Shown here piece by piece: positions 9,641-16,381 of a stretch of 16,381 nucleotides of DNA (the first letter of the stretch is position 1; every line of letters begins with the position of its first letter). Below the pieces are notes generated by a model. It ran no database searches. It saw only the letters and a program-made list of their open reading frames with translations, and was not told the DNA's origin. The stretch is from Echinostoma caproni (Eukaryota; Platyhelminthes; Trematoda; Plagiorchiida; Echinostomatidae), in assembly GCA_900618425.1 (NCBI GenBank), contig UZAN01047328.1, positions 10,383 through 26,763 on the forward strand, written 5' to 3'. The position numbers and the translations under genes were made by a program.

Positions 9641-9762
9641 GTGTGCAAGAACAGTCTGCCACCCGGAACGCTTACGTTTCTTGCTCCCGGTCAGATAATC
9701 CAGTTCGTGTTGAACGATGAGAGTTAGATGACAAAAAATGAAATGACTATTAGGGTGTCAAC

Positions 9763-9810
9763 CTTGGATTAGCCCAAGCGATTGTTCAGAGGTACCAGGT
9801 ACCCATGACG
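9763..9810 (+). repeat. Dispersed 40-bp repeat, copy 1
   Basis: TTGGATTAGCCCAAGCG followed by TTGTTCAGAGGTACCAGGTA. It matches copies at 11582 and 15009 with a few substitutions and lies in the same orientation. Confidence 0.7.
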
Positions 9811-10127
9811 GTCTCGGGTGTATGTGATTATTCTTTAATCACAGTAATGATTCTCTTGGATGTGAATAGCGTAAGAATAGAATGAAAACTATGAAATAAA
9901 CTTCAGTGCGATGATGAACAGAAATGCAGCGCAACCAATCAAACGAAGCGCGTTAAATATGCCATCTGAATATCTCATCAGTAAAACAGTCTAAATTGAA
10001 CTCAGGCTCTTTATATAATGCGACAATTACATATTCGTATTAAACTCACAGTTACTTGTGAGTAGTGTGGGATAATTGGTGTTGACTGATTTGAGCTGAC
10101 TATCCTTCGGACTTCACTTCGCGTGTC

Positions 10128-10236
10128 GTCTTCAATGACAGTCAGTTCATTTGGCCCGACAGATGACACAGATTGCCATATGTGTCTCCATTCGTTGCTG
10201 TCGGGCCAAATGAACTGAGTGACTGTCACTGAAGAC
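10128..10236. repeat. Strong imperfect palindrome (35/39-bp arms, 35-nt loop)
   Basis: The left arm 10128-10162 and right arm 10198-10236 are reverse complements apart from one mismatch and one 4-base insertion in the right arm. The shared core includes CAGTTCATTTGGCCCGACAG. Weak pairing continues a few bases outward. RNA from either strand would fold into a stable hairpin. It could be the end of a foldback or tRNA-derived element, since it abuts a SINE copy. Confidence 0.9.
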
Positions 10237-10259
10237 AATACCTGAACAAACAGGCATTG

Positions 10260-10480
10260 GCAATTCGGTTCAGCCATGGTGTGAGCTGGTTGACAGTGGT
10301 AACGCACACACCTTACATGCGATGGGTCCATAGTTCAAGTCCCGGACGGGACGGTGGATATGCACTACGGATGCGCTCTAATAAGAGCGAAACTCGAATC
10401 TGGTGGTTCCGAGTGTAGGTTGAATTGACGAACTTATGATTGTGCATGAGGATGAAGTCAGAAAGATAGTCAGATCAAAT
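10260..10480 (+). mobile_element. tRNA-derived SINE, copy 2, plus strand
   Basis: The tRNA-like head is better preserved than in copy 1. GAGCTGGTTGACAGTGGTAA matches an A box, and AGTTCAAGTCCCGGAC about 35 bases later matches a B box (GGTTCRANNCC). The body then aligns with copy 1 (GATATGCACTACGGATG, AACTCGAATCTGGTGGTT, GATGAAGTCAGAAAGATAG, CAGATCAAA). Two diverged copies within 3.3 kb show a dispersed family. The copy lies directly downstream of the strong hairpin at 10128-10236. Confidence 0.72.
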
Positions 10481-10798
10481 AAATCAATAACTATTTTATA
10501 GACTATTCTTTCAATTGCAAACTTCATTTGGCTTGGACATAGTCTAACTGAAGACATTTAACAAATATGCATTGAAACCAAGCAAATAGTTTAGTAATTT
10601 CGGATCTTTTCATTGTTCCAGGATGGTTTTCGTGATCCCTTCACAACCGGTATGAATTATGCTTAGAATCGCCCCAGAATATTTGCAAACCTGTTTCAAT
10701 GTGTCTATATCTCATCAGTTTACGATAAGTACTGTAGTGATCAAGCATGTTGAAATGTTAATAGCAAATGTACTTCTATTTTTACTTGGCCTATTTAG

Positions 10799-10986
10799 AT
10801 AAAAACGTGTGCGCCTCAGACGAAGTCGTATGTCAAAATGGAGGTGAATGCAAACCAACCCCGACTGAAAATGGGCAAATTCCTTTATACACATGTCAGT
10901 GTCCAGCAGGATTTACCGGAACGCACTGTGAGCGACGAGTGCGTGACTGCCGATATCACGGTTGCGGACTGACAGGCTCGTGTCAG
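10799..10986 (+). CDS. Internal exon B of the DSL Notch ligand: EGF3 and first half of EGF4
   Basis: The leftover A of exon A plus AT at 10799-10800 makes an Asn codon, so the join reads CNI-N-KNVC. This reproduces the Delta/Jagged arrangement in which EGF2 is followed by a short Asn-rich linker and the first cysteine of EGF3. Sixty-two further codons give EGF3 (Cys at NVC, VVC, GEC, YTC, QC, THC, with the usual PAGFTGTHC ending) and the first three cysteines of EGF4 (RDC, HGC, GSC). The acceptor is CTATTTAG ending at 10798. The donor is CAG|GTGGGT after 10986, in phase 0. Reading through the donor meets a stop at about 11002, which supports splicing. EGF4 has CGLTGSC, fitting the O-fucosylation consensus C2-X4-S/T-C3. 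EGF3 lacks the DxD/N-E/Q calcium-binding pattern. The exon is isolated by a 5-kb intron on its left. Confidence 0.9.
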
Positions 10987-11581
10987 GTGGGTATGACAAA
11001 CTGAATGTGACCGATGATTGAACCAAGAACCAACAATTTTACACACTCAAAATGAGATTTCGTTTATTCAGTTAATTTTCTTTCACTCGCTTACTACATG
11101 ACATATTATTGGGTTGATCAGCTTTCTGATAAAACGGTGCCTTTGTTTCTTGATAAATGACTCGTATCAACAATAATCCAATTGTTGTTCTTTATATGCT
11201 TAAATAGAGGCTTCAAAGATTAACGAAAGTTCACGTCAGTTGAATTTTGCATATTCAAAGTTTGTGAATCCTGAGGGAAGAAATACTTTCAAACTTTGGC
11301 GCACAACCAATAAAAACACCGGGTTCATGCGACTGTTGTTTGATAGCATAAACCACAATCCATAAAACCACGTATATCTTCTGTTGCCTTAACCGAAGTG
11401 CGAGGCAGACTACCCTCAAAGTAGTTCAAAGAAAGAAGCTTCAAATTGTCTGAGTCAACAAACAATTTTGAGGAGGAAAAATCACCGTGCCATGGGATGT
11501 CTGATGCGAGGGTTGAGTTATTACTTAAGATAGCAAAATTTAGCTTTAATTCAAAGTAACCAGAATTGTAGAGTATCAAGC

Positions 11582-11625
11582 TTGGATTAGCCCATTCGAT
11601 TGTTCAGAGGCACCAGGCACTCTTG
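11582..11625 (+). repeat. Dispersed 40-bp repeat, copy 2
   Basis: TTGGATTAGCCCATTCG followed by TTGTTCAGAGGCACCAGGCA. On the minus strand it reads ECLVPLNNRMG then a stop. It may be the end of an unrecognised element extending through 11626-11960, where a minus-strand open frame of 122 codons ends exactly in this repeat. Confidence 0.72.
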
Positions 11626-12086
11626 AGTTGTTTTCCCCTTGAAAAGTATAGAAAACAGCACGATTCCGATCAGGGTCCTTCTTACGTTGCGTGAATGGGA
11701 AGAAATTTGGTTAGGTAGAGTAAACGGGCCTTGTGAAAGGCTTACCACGTTTCTTCCGTAAAACCTTTTATTCGCCAAGGATTTTTTCGTTAGGGCTTTG
11801 ACCATGTAGTACAGTTTGCAATGGTTTCCAGATGCATGTGCAGGCGCTGCATCACTGCTGAAACAAAACTGGGTAAAATTCATCCTCTGGCGCTCAAATC
11901 TCAATGCGGAGTTTGAGGAACGCACTAGGTCGACTATCCGACTCGTGCTTGGCAAAGTTTTATCGGGAGTTTGTATACTGCTATACGTGATGATCGGGCG
12001 TAATTTCGATCAGTGATGTTATCCGATAAAACCACCAATTTCCATTGGTTTGGGGGAAAACTGCTGATGTTTTATTGACCTGATCC

Positions 12087-12107
12087 TTCAATTATTTAAT
12101 AATTGAA
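12087..12107. repeat. AT-rich perfect palindrome near the exon C acceptor
   Basis: TTCAATTATT and AATAATTGAA pair across a single central base, about 60 bp before the 3' splice site of exon C. Confidence 0.75.
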
Positions 12108-12166
12108 TCATTTTCAAACCAACCATTCTAGTAACTTCAAACTCCTAACTTTAATCCCCCTTCCAG

Positions 12167-12422
12167 AATGATGGAAACTGTTCATGTGCCGAGGGTTACT
12201 ACGGTTCGCTGTGCCAATTCAACCAGACGTCTTGTGCAGAGTCCCCTTGCCTTGGCACTCGATCGAAATGTCGTGTACAGAGATCCGGAGAAGTTTCGAC
12301 GACTAATCATCATCAAGTATTCGACGTACATGCCTATCAGTGTGAATGTGAAATCGGTCGGTACGGAGTTAATTGTGAATTCCAGGTCAATTGGTGCGCG
12401 AACAACGAGTTGTGTTTGAACG
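12167..12422 (+). CDS. Internal exon C of the DSL Notch ligand: rest of EGF4, EGF5, start of EGF6
   Basis: The acceptor CTTCCAG ends at 12166 behind a pyrimidine-rich stretch, and the donor CG|GTAAGT follows 12422. The exon starts in phase 0 (AAT GAT GGA) and ends in phase 1 after 85 codons. Joined to exon B it completes EGF4 exactly (GSC-QNDGNC-SC-AEGYYGSLC). EGF5 follows with six cysteines (TSC, SPC, SKC, YQC, EC, VNC), and EGF6 begins (NWC, ELC, LN). EGF5 is unusual: 23 residues rich in polar residues and His lie between its third and fourth cysteines, where about 5 to 10 are usual. An N-glycosylation sequon (NQT) sits in the EGF4-EGF5 linker. An ATG at 12168 opens a different frame that is only a shadow. 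I found no further EGF-like exon between 12423 and 16381, so the gene continues outside the window. Confidence 0.88.
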
Positions 12423-13581
12423 GTAAGTGCAACAGCTGAATAGGTTTAAATGATATTTTAAAGAAACAAATATGGTTAGGGGAAGGCTATATTTTATTTA
12501 AGATAAGATGGCTCTACATATTGGGATAGATACTGATGAGGTTAACCCCAGTAGATATCAAACAAGAGCAGCTCAAATCGGGGACACTTCCTTGAAATCA
12601 CAGAACTTAAGTGCGTGTAACCATGAGATCACCCCTTCTACTTATCATCAAGTATGGAACGAACAGCGGTAAAATCATTGGGTCACATTCATCAAAATCA
12701 ATCTGAAGAGAGCAAATATTGCGAAAGGTCTGTGGCTTTTTCGTTTCTGCCGATGATCAGTGAAGCGTGAAAATTAATACATGATGCCAGGCATGATACA
12801 AACACCCGGGGGATAATGGAAATTACGTGATTAATGTCAAGGAAGGGAGGCAGTTTGTAATCGTTGTTTCCGAACCCAAAGATGGCGATTTTCTCAATTG
12901 ATCAATGTCGCTTCACTAAATGCCACGCAGCTCCACCTTCCGGTTTCATAAGCGCAATTTGAAGTACCCGGAAAGACAAACTCGATGATTTGTTTCAGAG
13001 AAACGCTTCGCGATAGCCGATTCCTGATTACGTTTTTCCTGGATTAAAGAATAGAAAATGCCCAGTGAGACCTGGTTCTCCAATCTATGAACCATAGATC
13101 GTTCGATGATACCTATGCACATGTTATCGCAACTGATGATCCAGTATACCCCAATGAAAGGGAACGTGTTAGTGTCAGTCAACCAATAAACCACTGACAG
13201 ACGAACTTAGACTCCCAGATTCTTTCACGTCCCAACGATGCGTAAACATCGACGATGAATGACGCTGAACGAGTCAGGGCTCCCAGTGTGTGCCTATATT
13301 TTACTCAAGCCGTAGGTAACTTCGAACCCCGGAGTAATACGAGCGTATTCCTTTTGAGCCTGTATGCTTGCGTGTCTGTGTGAACTTCAGCTTCACGTGG
13401 TCCACTACGCGCATCCAAAGTGTTTGAGATACCAGGAAAATTCTTAAGTGAATCAATGCATCGCTACAGTGTAGGAGGAAGGCAGTTCCATAAAGGGAGT
13501 AAACCACCAATGAGAAGCTCCCTTCCATCTACTATATACGGAGTGTGCCATAAATCATAGAATGACATCAAGATAACCGTA
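12423..13581 (+). other. Sequence after exon C, probably intron
   Basis: This begins with the GTAAGT donor of exon C. I saw no following EGF exon. Minus-strand open frames at 13194-12946, 13528-13301 and 13658-13464 are consecutive and somewhat protein-like, but no motif is recognisable and frames change between them. They may be a decayed mobile element that also supplied the left inverted arm. A GGGGTTCGAAGTTACC on the minus strand at about 13316-13332 resembles a B box but has no clear A box. Confidence 0.55.
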
Positions 13582-13903
13582 TTCGACAACTGACTGTTTG
13601 TGAGTAGTCTGTTCATATGAAGTCCCCTAACCTTGCGCATATCCAACGAAAGAAGCATCTTCGCAGAAACTAGGCTGGACTAAGATCTCAAGGAACAAGT
13701 CATTTATAAGCAGTGGTGGAAGCCACAATCACCTGCCGACAACATAAAAAACTGGATACTCGATTGGCAAGGAAAATTCGTCCTGTGCAAACTGAACTGG
13801 ATATTGTTAGTCATCTATGGGCACATTTCTCGGACATAGAATTTGTCCTCAAACGAGTAAGACCATCGAAGGACCCATTGAAATCCAACTGATGCCTCAG
13901 ACG
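13582..13903 (+). repeat. Left arm of a 322-bp inverted repeat
   Basis: Base-by-base comparison with the reverse complement of 14527-14848 shows the same length (322 bp) and only two differences: a G/A near the outer end and a C/T near the inner end. Similarity stops abruptly on both sides. The arm has no intact ORF. It could be one copy of a short dispersed element inserted twice head to head, or a foldback transposon arm. Confidence 0.93.
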
Positions 13904-14526
13904 AGGAGACTGAGAGCGGATAATCGGTCTTTTCACTATTTGTGTTTCTTCAGGATTCGAAACAGTTGACTAAATAAAAAATGTGGACAAAGGGAAAATA
14001 TATTATGTCGATGAAAAGTGACTCAGTCGGAAATTTCCTACGACGATTTGGAACTAAACCTACGCGTTTTTACGCAATACACACATTTTCCAAGAGCCCA
14101 GGGAATAGTTTATTTTTATGTTACCATCTAACCTTCACCAAATGGCAACAGAATCCCGTATTTATCTATTAAACTGGAACATGTGCTCCGCCATAGCACG
14201 AAGACAAAGCAGTGGTTTTCTAGTAGTATCTCGATGTTACGATACAGCTTCCCTTGGTCTGTCCTTTTTAAAATAACCTTATCAGCGCCATTAAAAGCCT
14301 TTAGTTAAACACCTTACATGATTGGTGGTGGTGAGGCTATTTCTAACTAAGTTATTCATGTACCAGATGGATCGTTTGTTCTTCCTTTGGTAGGTGAAAA
14401 AGTGTAGGCACTCGTAAAAACCATCTAATGTCACTGAACGCAACAGAGGTTTAAATTACTATTTGACAGTTTCAGGAGATTTGGAAATTTCGGCTCTGGT
14501 GTCAATTTAGACTAACTCGTTGTGGA
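13904..14526. other. Spacer between the 322-bp inverted arms
   Basis: This is 623 bp of AT-rich sequence. The only open frame of note (13981-14172, plus, 63 codons) has no recognisable motif, and no transposase signature is visible. I see no EGF exon in it. Confidence 0.6.
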
Positions 14527-14848
14527 CGTCTGAGACATCAGTTGGATTTCAATGGGTCCTTCGATGGTCTTACTCGTTTGAGGACAAATTCTATGTCCGA
14601 GAAATGTGCCCATAGATGACTAACAATATCCAGTTCAGTTTGCACAGGACGAATTTTCCTTGCCAATCGAGTATCCAGTTTTTTATGTTGTCGGCAGGTG
14701 ATTGTGGCTTCCACCACTGCTTATAAATGACTTGTTCCTTGAGATCTTAGTCCAGCCTAGTTTCTGCGAAGATGCTTCTTTCGTTGGATATGCGCAAGGT
14801 TAGGGGACTTCATATGAACAGACTACTCACAAACAGTCAGTTGTTGAA
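14527..14848 (-). repeat. Right arm of the 322-bp inverted repeat
   Basis: This is the reverse-complement partner of 13582-13903 at about 99% identity. Outer flanks differ between the arms (CATTCATATTC here, TACGGTTATC in the left arm read outward), as do inner flanks. No target-site duplication is obvious at either arm. The near-identity contrasts with the heavily decayed LINEs nearby, which points to recent origin or gene conversion. Confidence 0.93.
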
Positions 14849-15984
14849 CATTCATATTCTGCATCGATAAAAGTAAATGAACCGTGTCGTGCTGTCGCAG
14901 TGGTTTGTAAAGCAGCTTCGGTAATGAACTAACTTGAAAGTCGGAGCATTTTCAGCTACCTCCAGTATCCGGAAGTATGAATGCAACACGAAGTTAGATG
15001 TTGAATGTTTGGATTAGTCCATTCGGTTTTTCACAGGCACCAGGCACTCACTATTGATGTTGGTTGTGGGTTTCATTCCTTGGGAGGTCGTTAATTCAGC
15101 ACTGTTTGAATGCATTTAAAGGCGATGGAAATATTTGTGATAACCGCGATTCGAATCCTGACAGGGACACACGAAAAAACGCAACACAAAATTCATCAAA
15201 AATACTTCCATTATACCGTTGGCATCTATTACAACTGAGTAACTAGGTATTCCAGTAGACTTCATCATTGACAATGCGCCCGTTCATCGAACAGTTCTGG
15301 ATGCGCAATCAAAGAACAGTAAATGAATGAGCCTTCTCTCACCACGTTGCCCTCTTTTAATAAGTTCGAAGTTTAAATAAGTAAGCTTCTTCAGTGTTGG
15401 GTGTTTGAAATTTTTGGTGGATTAAAATCTGGTTCACTGAAAATACTGAAAATATACGAGGCGTACCAAACAGTTCGATGATACAACAGCATCGCTCTCC
15501 GATCAACTCACAGTGCAGTTCTTGAAACTTTTACAACGATCAACTGCGTAGCACACGACTGCTGCATATTTTCGTTTTGAGACATCAACCGTTGCAAAAA
15601 GATCAACAAAAATTCACATTCACTGACCACGGAATATCGCCATACTCTTTATGACTCCCTTACAGTGACATGGATCAAGTTTTTGAGTAGAAGGTAAAGA
15701 ACTACAGATCAGAACCGAAGAGCTGTGGGTCACGGCCAGAGAATTGTGGGTTCTGACAGAAATTTGGGTGAAAAAATTCAATATTGTGCGATCAACAACA
15801 CTTTAGTACTTTTCGCATCTCGGAAAATATTGTGGATATTTCCCGCTTCAGACCTGAATACAACTCACAACTAAGTGAGTGAATGGGTCAATCCGGGAAG
15901 GCCAGATCACTGTTCTATGCTTGAAAATCTGTGATTCTTACTTGCGTATCTGAATAGCGTAGATGCCCATGCGAAAGTTTCGTT
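14849..15984. other. AT-rich sequence with scattered repeat fragments, no gene seen
   Basis: Apart from the 40-bp repeat at 15009 and a lone B-box-like GATTCGAATCC at 15148, nothing is recognisable. A plus-strand open frame at 15064-15246 runs over the B-box-like sequence and is not EGF-like. I found no exon of the Notch-ligand gene. Confidence 0.5.
15009..15052 (+). repeat. Dispersed 40-bp repeat, copy 3
   Basis: TTGGATTAGTCCATTCG followed by TTTTTCACAGGCACCAGGCA. On the minus strand it reads ECLVPVKNRMD then a stop, nearly the same as copy 2. About 100 bp downstream lies GATTCGAATCC (15148-15158), a perfect B-box-like sequence. Confidence 0.72.
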
Positions 15985-16185
15985 TAGACCTCCTTTTCTT
16001 CTTTCTTTTTTTTCTTTTACTTCCTTTTATTGAATATGCAATGGAAAGGGGGAAGCGGCCAATCAAAGGGCTGCCATCCAACACACAATGGGGATAGTCA
16101 GGCATTAGTGGTGGGATTCGAACACATCCCCGGAGGTGATAATTTGTTGACTTTACCACCGCACAGTGAAGAAACGTTTTTTAAC
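15985..16185 (-). mobile_element. tRNA-derived SINE with purine-rich tail, minus strand
   Basis: The minus strand reads GTGCGGTGGTAAAGTC (A-box-like, about 16155-16172), then GTGTTCGAATCCCACC (B-box, about 16110-16126) at tRNA spacing. A body of about 80 bases follows, then an A-rich tail (AAAAGAAAAAAAAGAAAG type) at about 15990-16020. A tRNA-like head, short body and A-rich tail in one orientation is the standard SINE plan. It is not an intact tRNA gene: no acceptor stem closes around the boxes. Confidence 0.68.
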
Positions 16186-16381
16186 ATTGCACAAGATAGC
16201 AAAGGCAGTCGACTGAAACGCACCTAGGTATTGCCCGTATTAACTCAACTAACAACAACTACTTAGTTAATTGTTTCAATAATCCACCGAAATTGAGCAC
16301 GGACTATGAAATGAGTGCGAGTCACATGCATGTTAAGTAGCCACACGAAATCCGCTGATAATTTGATAATCAGCTCACATG

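Larger units (their letters stand above)
7450..9700 (-). mobile_element. Second degenerate CR1-like LINE, antisense, inside the host intron
   Basis: Read on the minus strand, endonuclease pieces (about 9640-9060) are followed by an RT N-terminal region (about 8900-8480), palm motif A (about 8340-8150), thumb/connection pieces (about 8060-7770) and a C-terminal tail (about 7720-7520). Every block is separated by frame changes or stops. No intact ORF, poly-A tail or target-site duplication is visible. The order of blocks and their spacing support a single element in one orientation. The wording resembles schistosome CR1-clade elements (SR1/Perere type), but the exact family is not certain. Confidence 0.78.
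5792..10798 (+). other. Intron of the DSL Notch ligand gene (5,007 bp) filled with mobile elements
   Basis: The intron is defined by a phase-compatible GT donor (GTGAGC) and AG acceptor (TATTTAG). It holds a minus-strand hammerhead-type SINE, a plus-strand tRNA-derived SINE, a minus-strand CR1-like LINE remnant, a strong hairpin and a second plus-strand SINE, each listed separately. The remaining stretches (5792-6369, 6581-7029, 7256-7450, 9700-10127 and 10481-10798) are AT-rich with no exon, RNA gene or protein similarity I could recognise. A short GA-rich tract lies at 7338-7356 and a small ATGA microsatellite at about 8739-8757. Confidence 0.85.
10987..12166 (+). other. Intron of the DSL Notch ligand gene (1,180 bp)
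   Basis: This is a phase-0 intron between CAG|GTGGGT and TTCCAG. It contains one copy of the dispersed repeat TTGGATTAGYCCATTCG at 11582 and an AT-rich perfect palindrome at 12087-12107, about 60 bp before the acceptor. Two minus-strand open frames (11325-11579 and 11587-11955) have no motif I recognise and are not called as genes. Confidence 0.85.

Noticed and set aside
10704..10722. CTGATGAG on the minus strand as a second hammerhead core
   Set aside because: No stem II pairing and no GAAA follow it. The same applies to the similar sites near 9973 and 12533.
12168..12419. 83-codon plus-strand open frame over exon C
   Set aside because: It is in a different frame from the EGF-coding one, has no cysteine pattern and is a shadow of exon C.
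13316..13332. GGGGTTCGAAGTTACC on the minus strand as a tRNA-like B box
   Set aside because: It is a lone motif without an A box or tRNA fold.
14305..14335. AAACACCTTACATG as a third copy of the plus-strand SINE
   Set aside because: Only about 14 bases match and the rest of the SINE body is not found.
15064..15246. Plus-strand open frame with a few cysteines as the next EGF exon
   Set aside because: The cysteine spacing does not fit an EGF repeat, there is no suitable acceptor in the required phase, and it overlaps repeat and B-box-like sequence.
1..16381. CRISPR arrays, operons, bacterial promoters or rRNA genes
   Set aside because: None was seen. Introns, SINEs and LINEs show that this is animal nuclear DNA.

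Overview
The window looks like nuclear DNA of a parasitic flatworm, most likely a schistosome-like trematode. This rests on four things: a multi-exon animal gene with long introns, degenerate RTE-type and CR1-type LINEs of the kind common in schistosomes, several tRNA-derived SINEs, and one SINE carrying a decayed hammerhead-ribozyme core like the schistosome Sm-alpha family. I cannot fix genus or species by eye.

The only convincing host gene is on the + strand. Three internal exons (5637-5791, 10799-10986, 12167-12422) join in frame through GT/AG introns of 5,007 and 1,180 bp. They encode about 200 residues: the end of EGF1, complete EGF2 to EGF5, and the start of EGF6 of a Delta/Serrate/Jagged (DSL) type Notch ligand. 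EGF1/EGF2 has the diagnostic pattern seen in Delta and Jagged (CDxCIxxPGC, then CxCxxGWxGxxCN). The signal peptide, MNNL and DSL exons, the remaining EGF repeats and the transmembrane/cytoplasmic exons were not found here. They presumably lie outside on both sides.

Layout: 1-1350, minus-strand CR1-like LINE remains (ORF1-like, then start of endonuclease). About 1400-4450, minus-strand RTE-like LINE with 5' leader, endonuclease, an internally deleted reverse transcriptase and C-terminus, all frameshifted. 4450-5636, intron sequence. 5637-5791, exon A. Then a large intron holding a hammerhead-type SINE (minus, 6370-6580), a tRNA-derived SINE (plus, 7030-7255), a second CR1-like LINE (minus, about 7450-9700), a strong 35/39-bp hairpin (10128-10236) and a second copy of the plus-strand SINE (10260-10480). 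Exon B, short intron, exon C. The rest is intron or 3' sequence with a 322-bp inverted repeat (13582-13903 / 14527-14848), a three-copy 40-bp repeat and another SINE (minus, 15985-16185).

All three LINEs are antisense to the Notch-ligand gene. None of the mobile elements looks intact.
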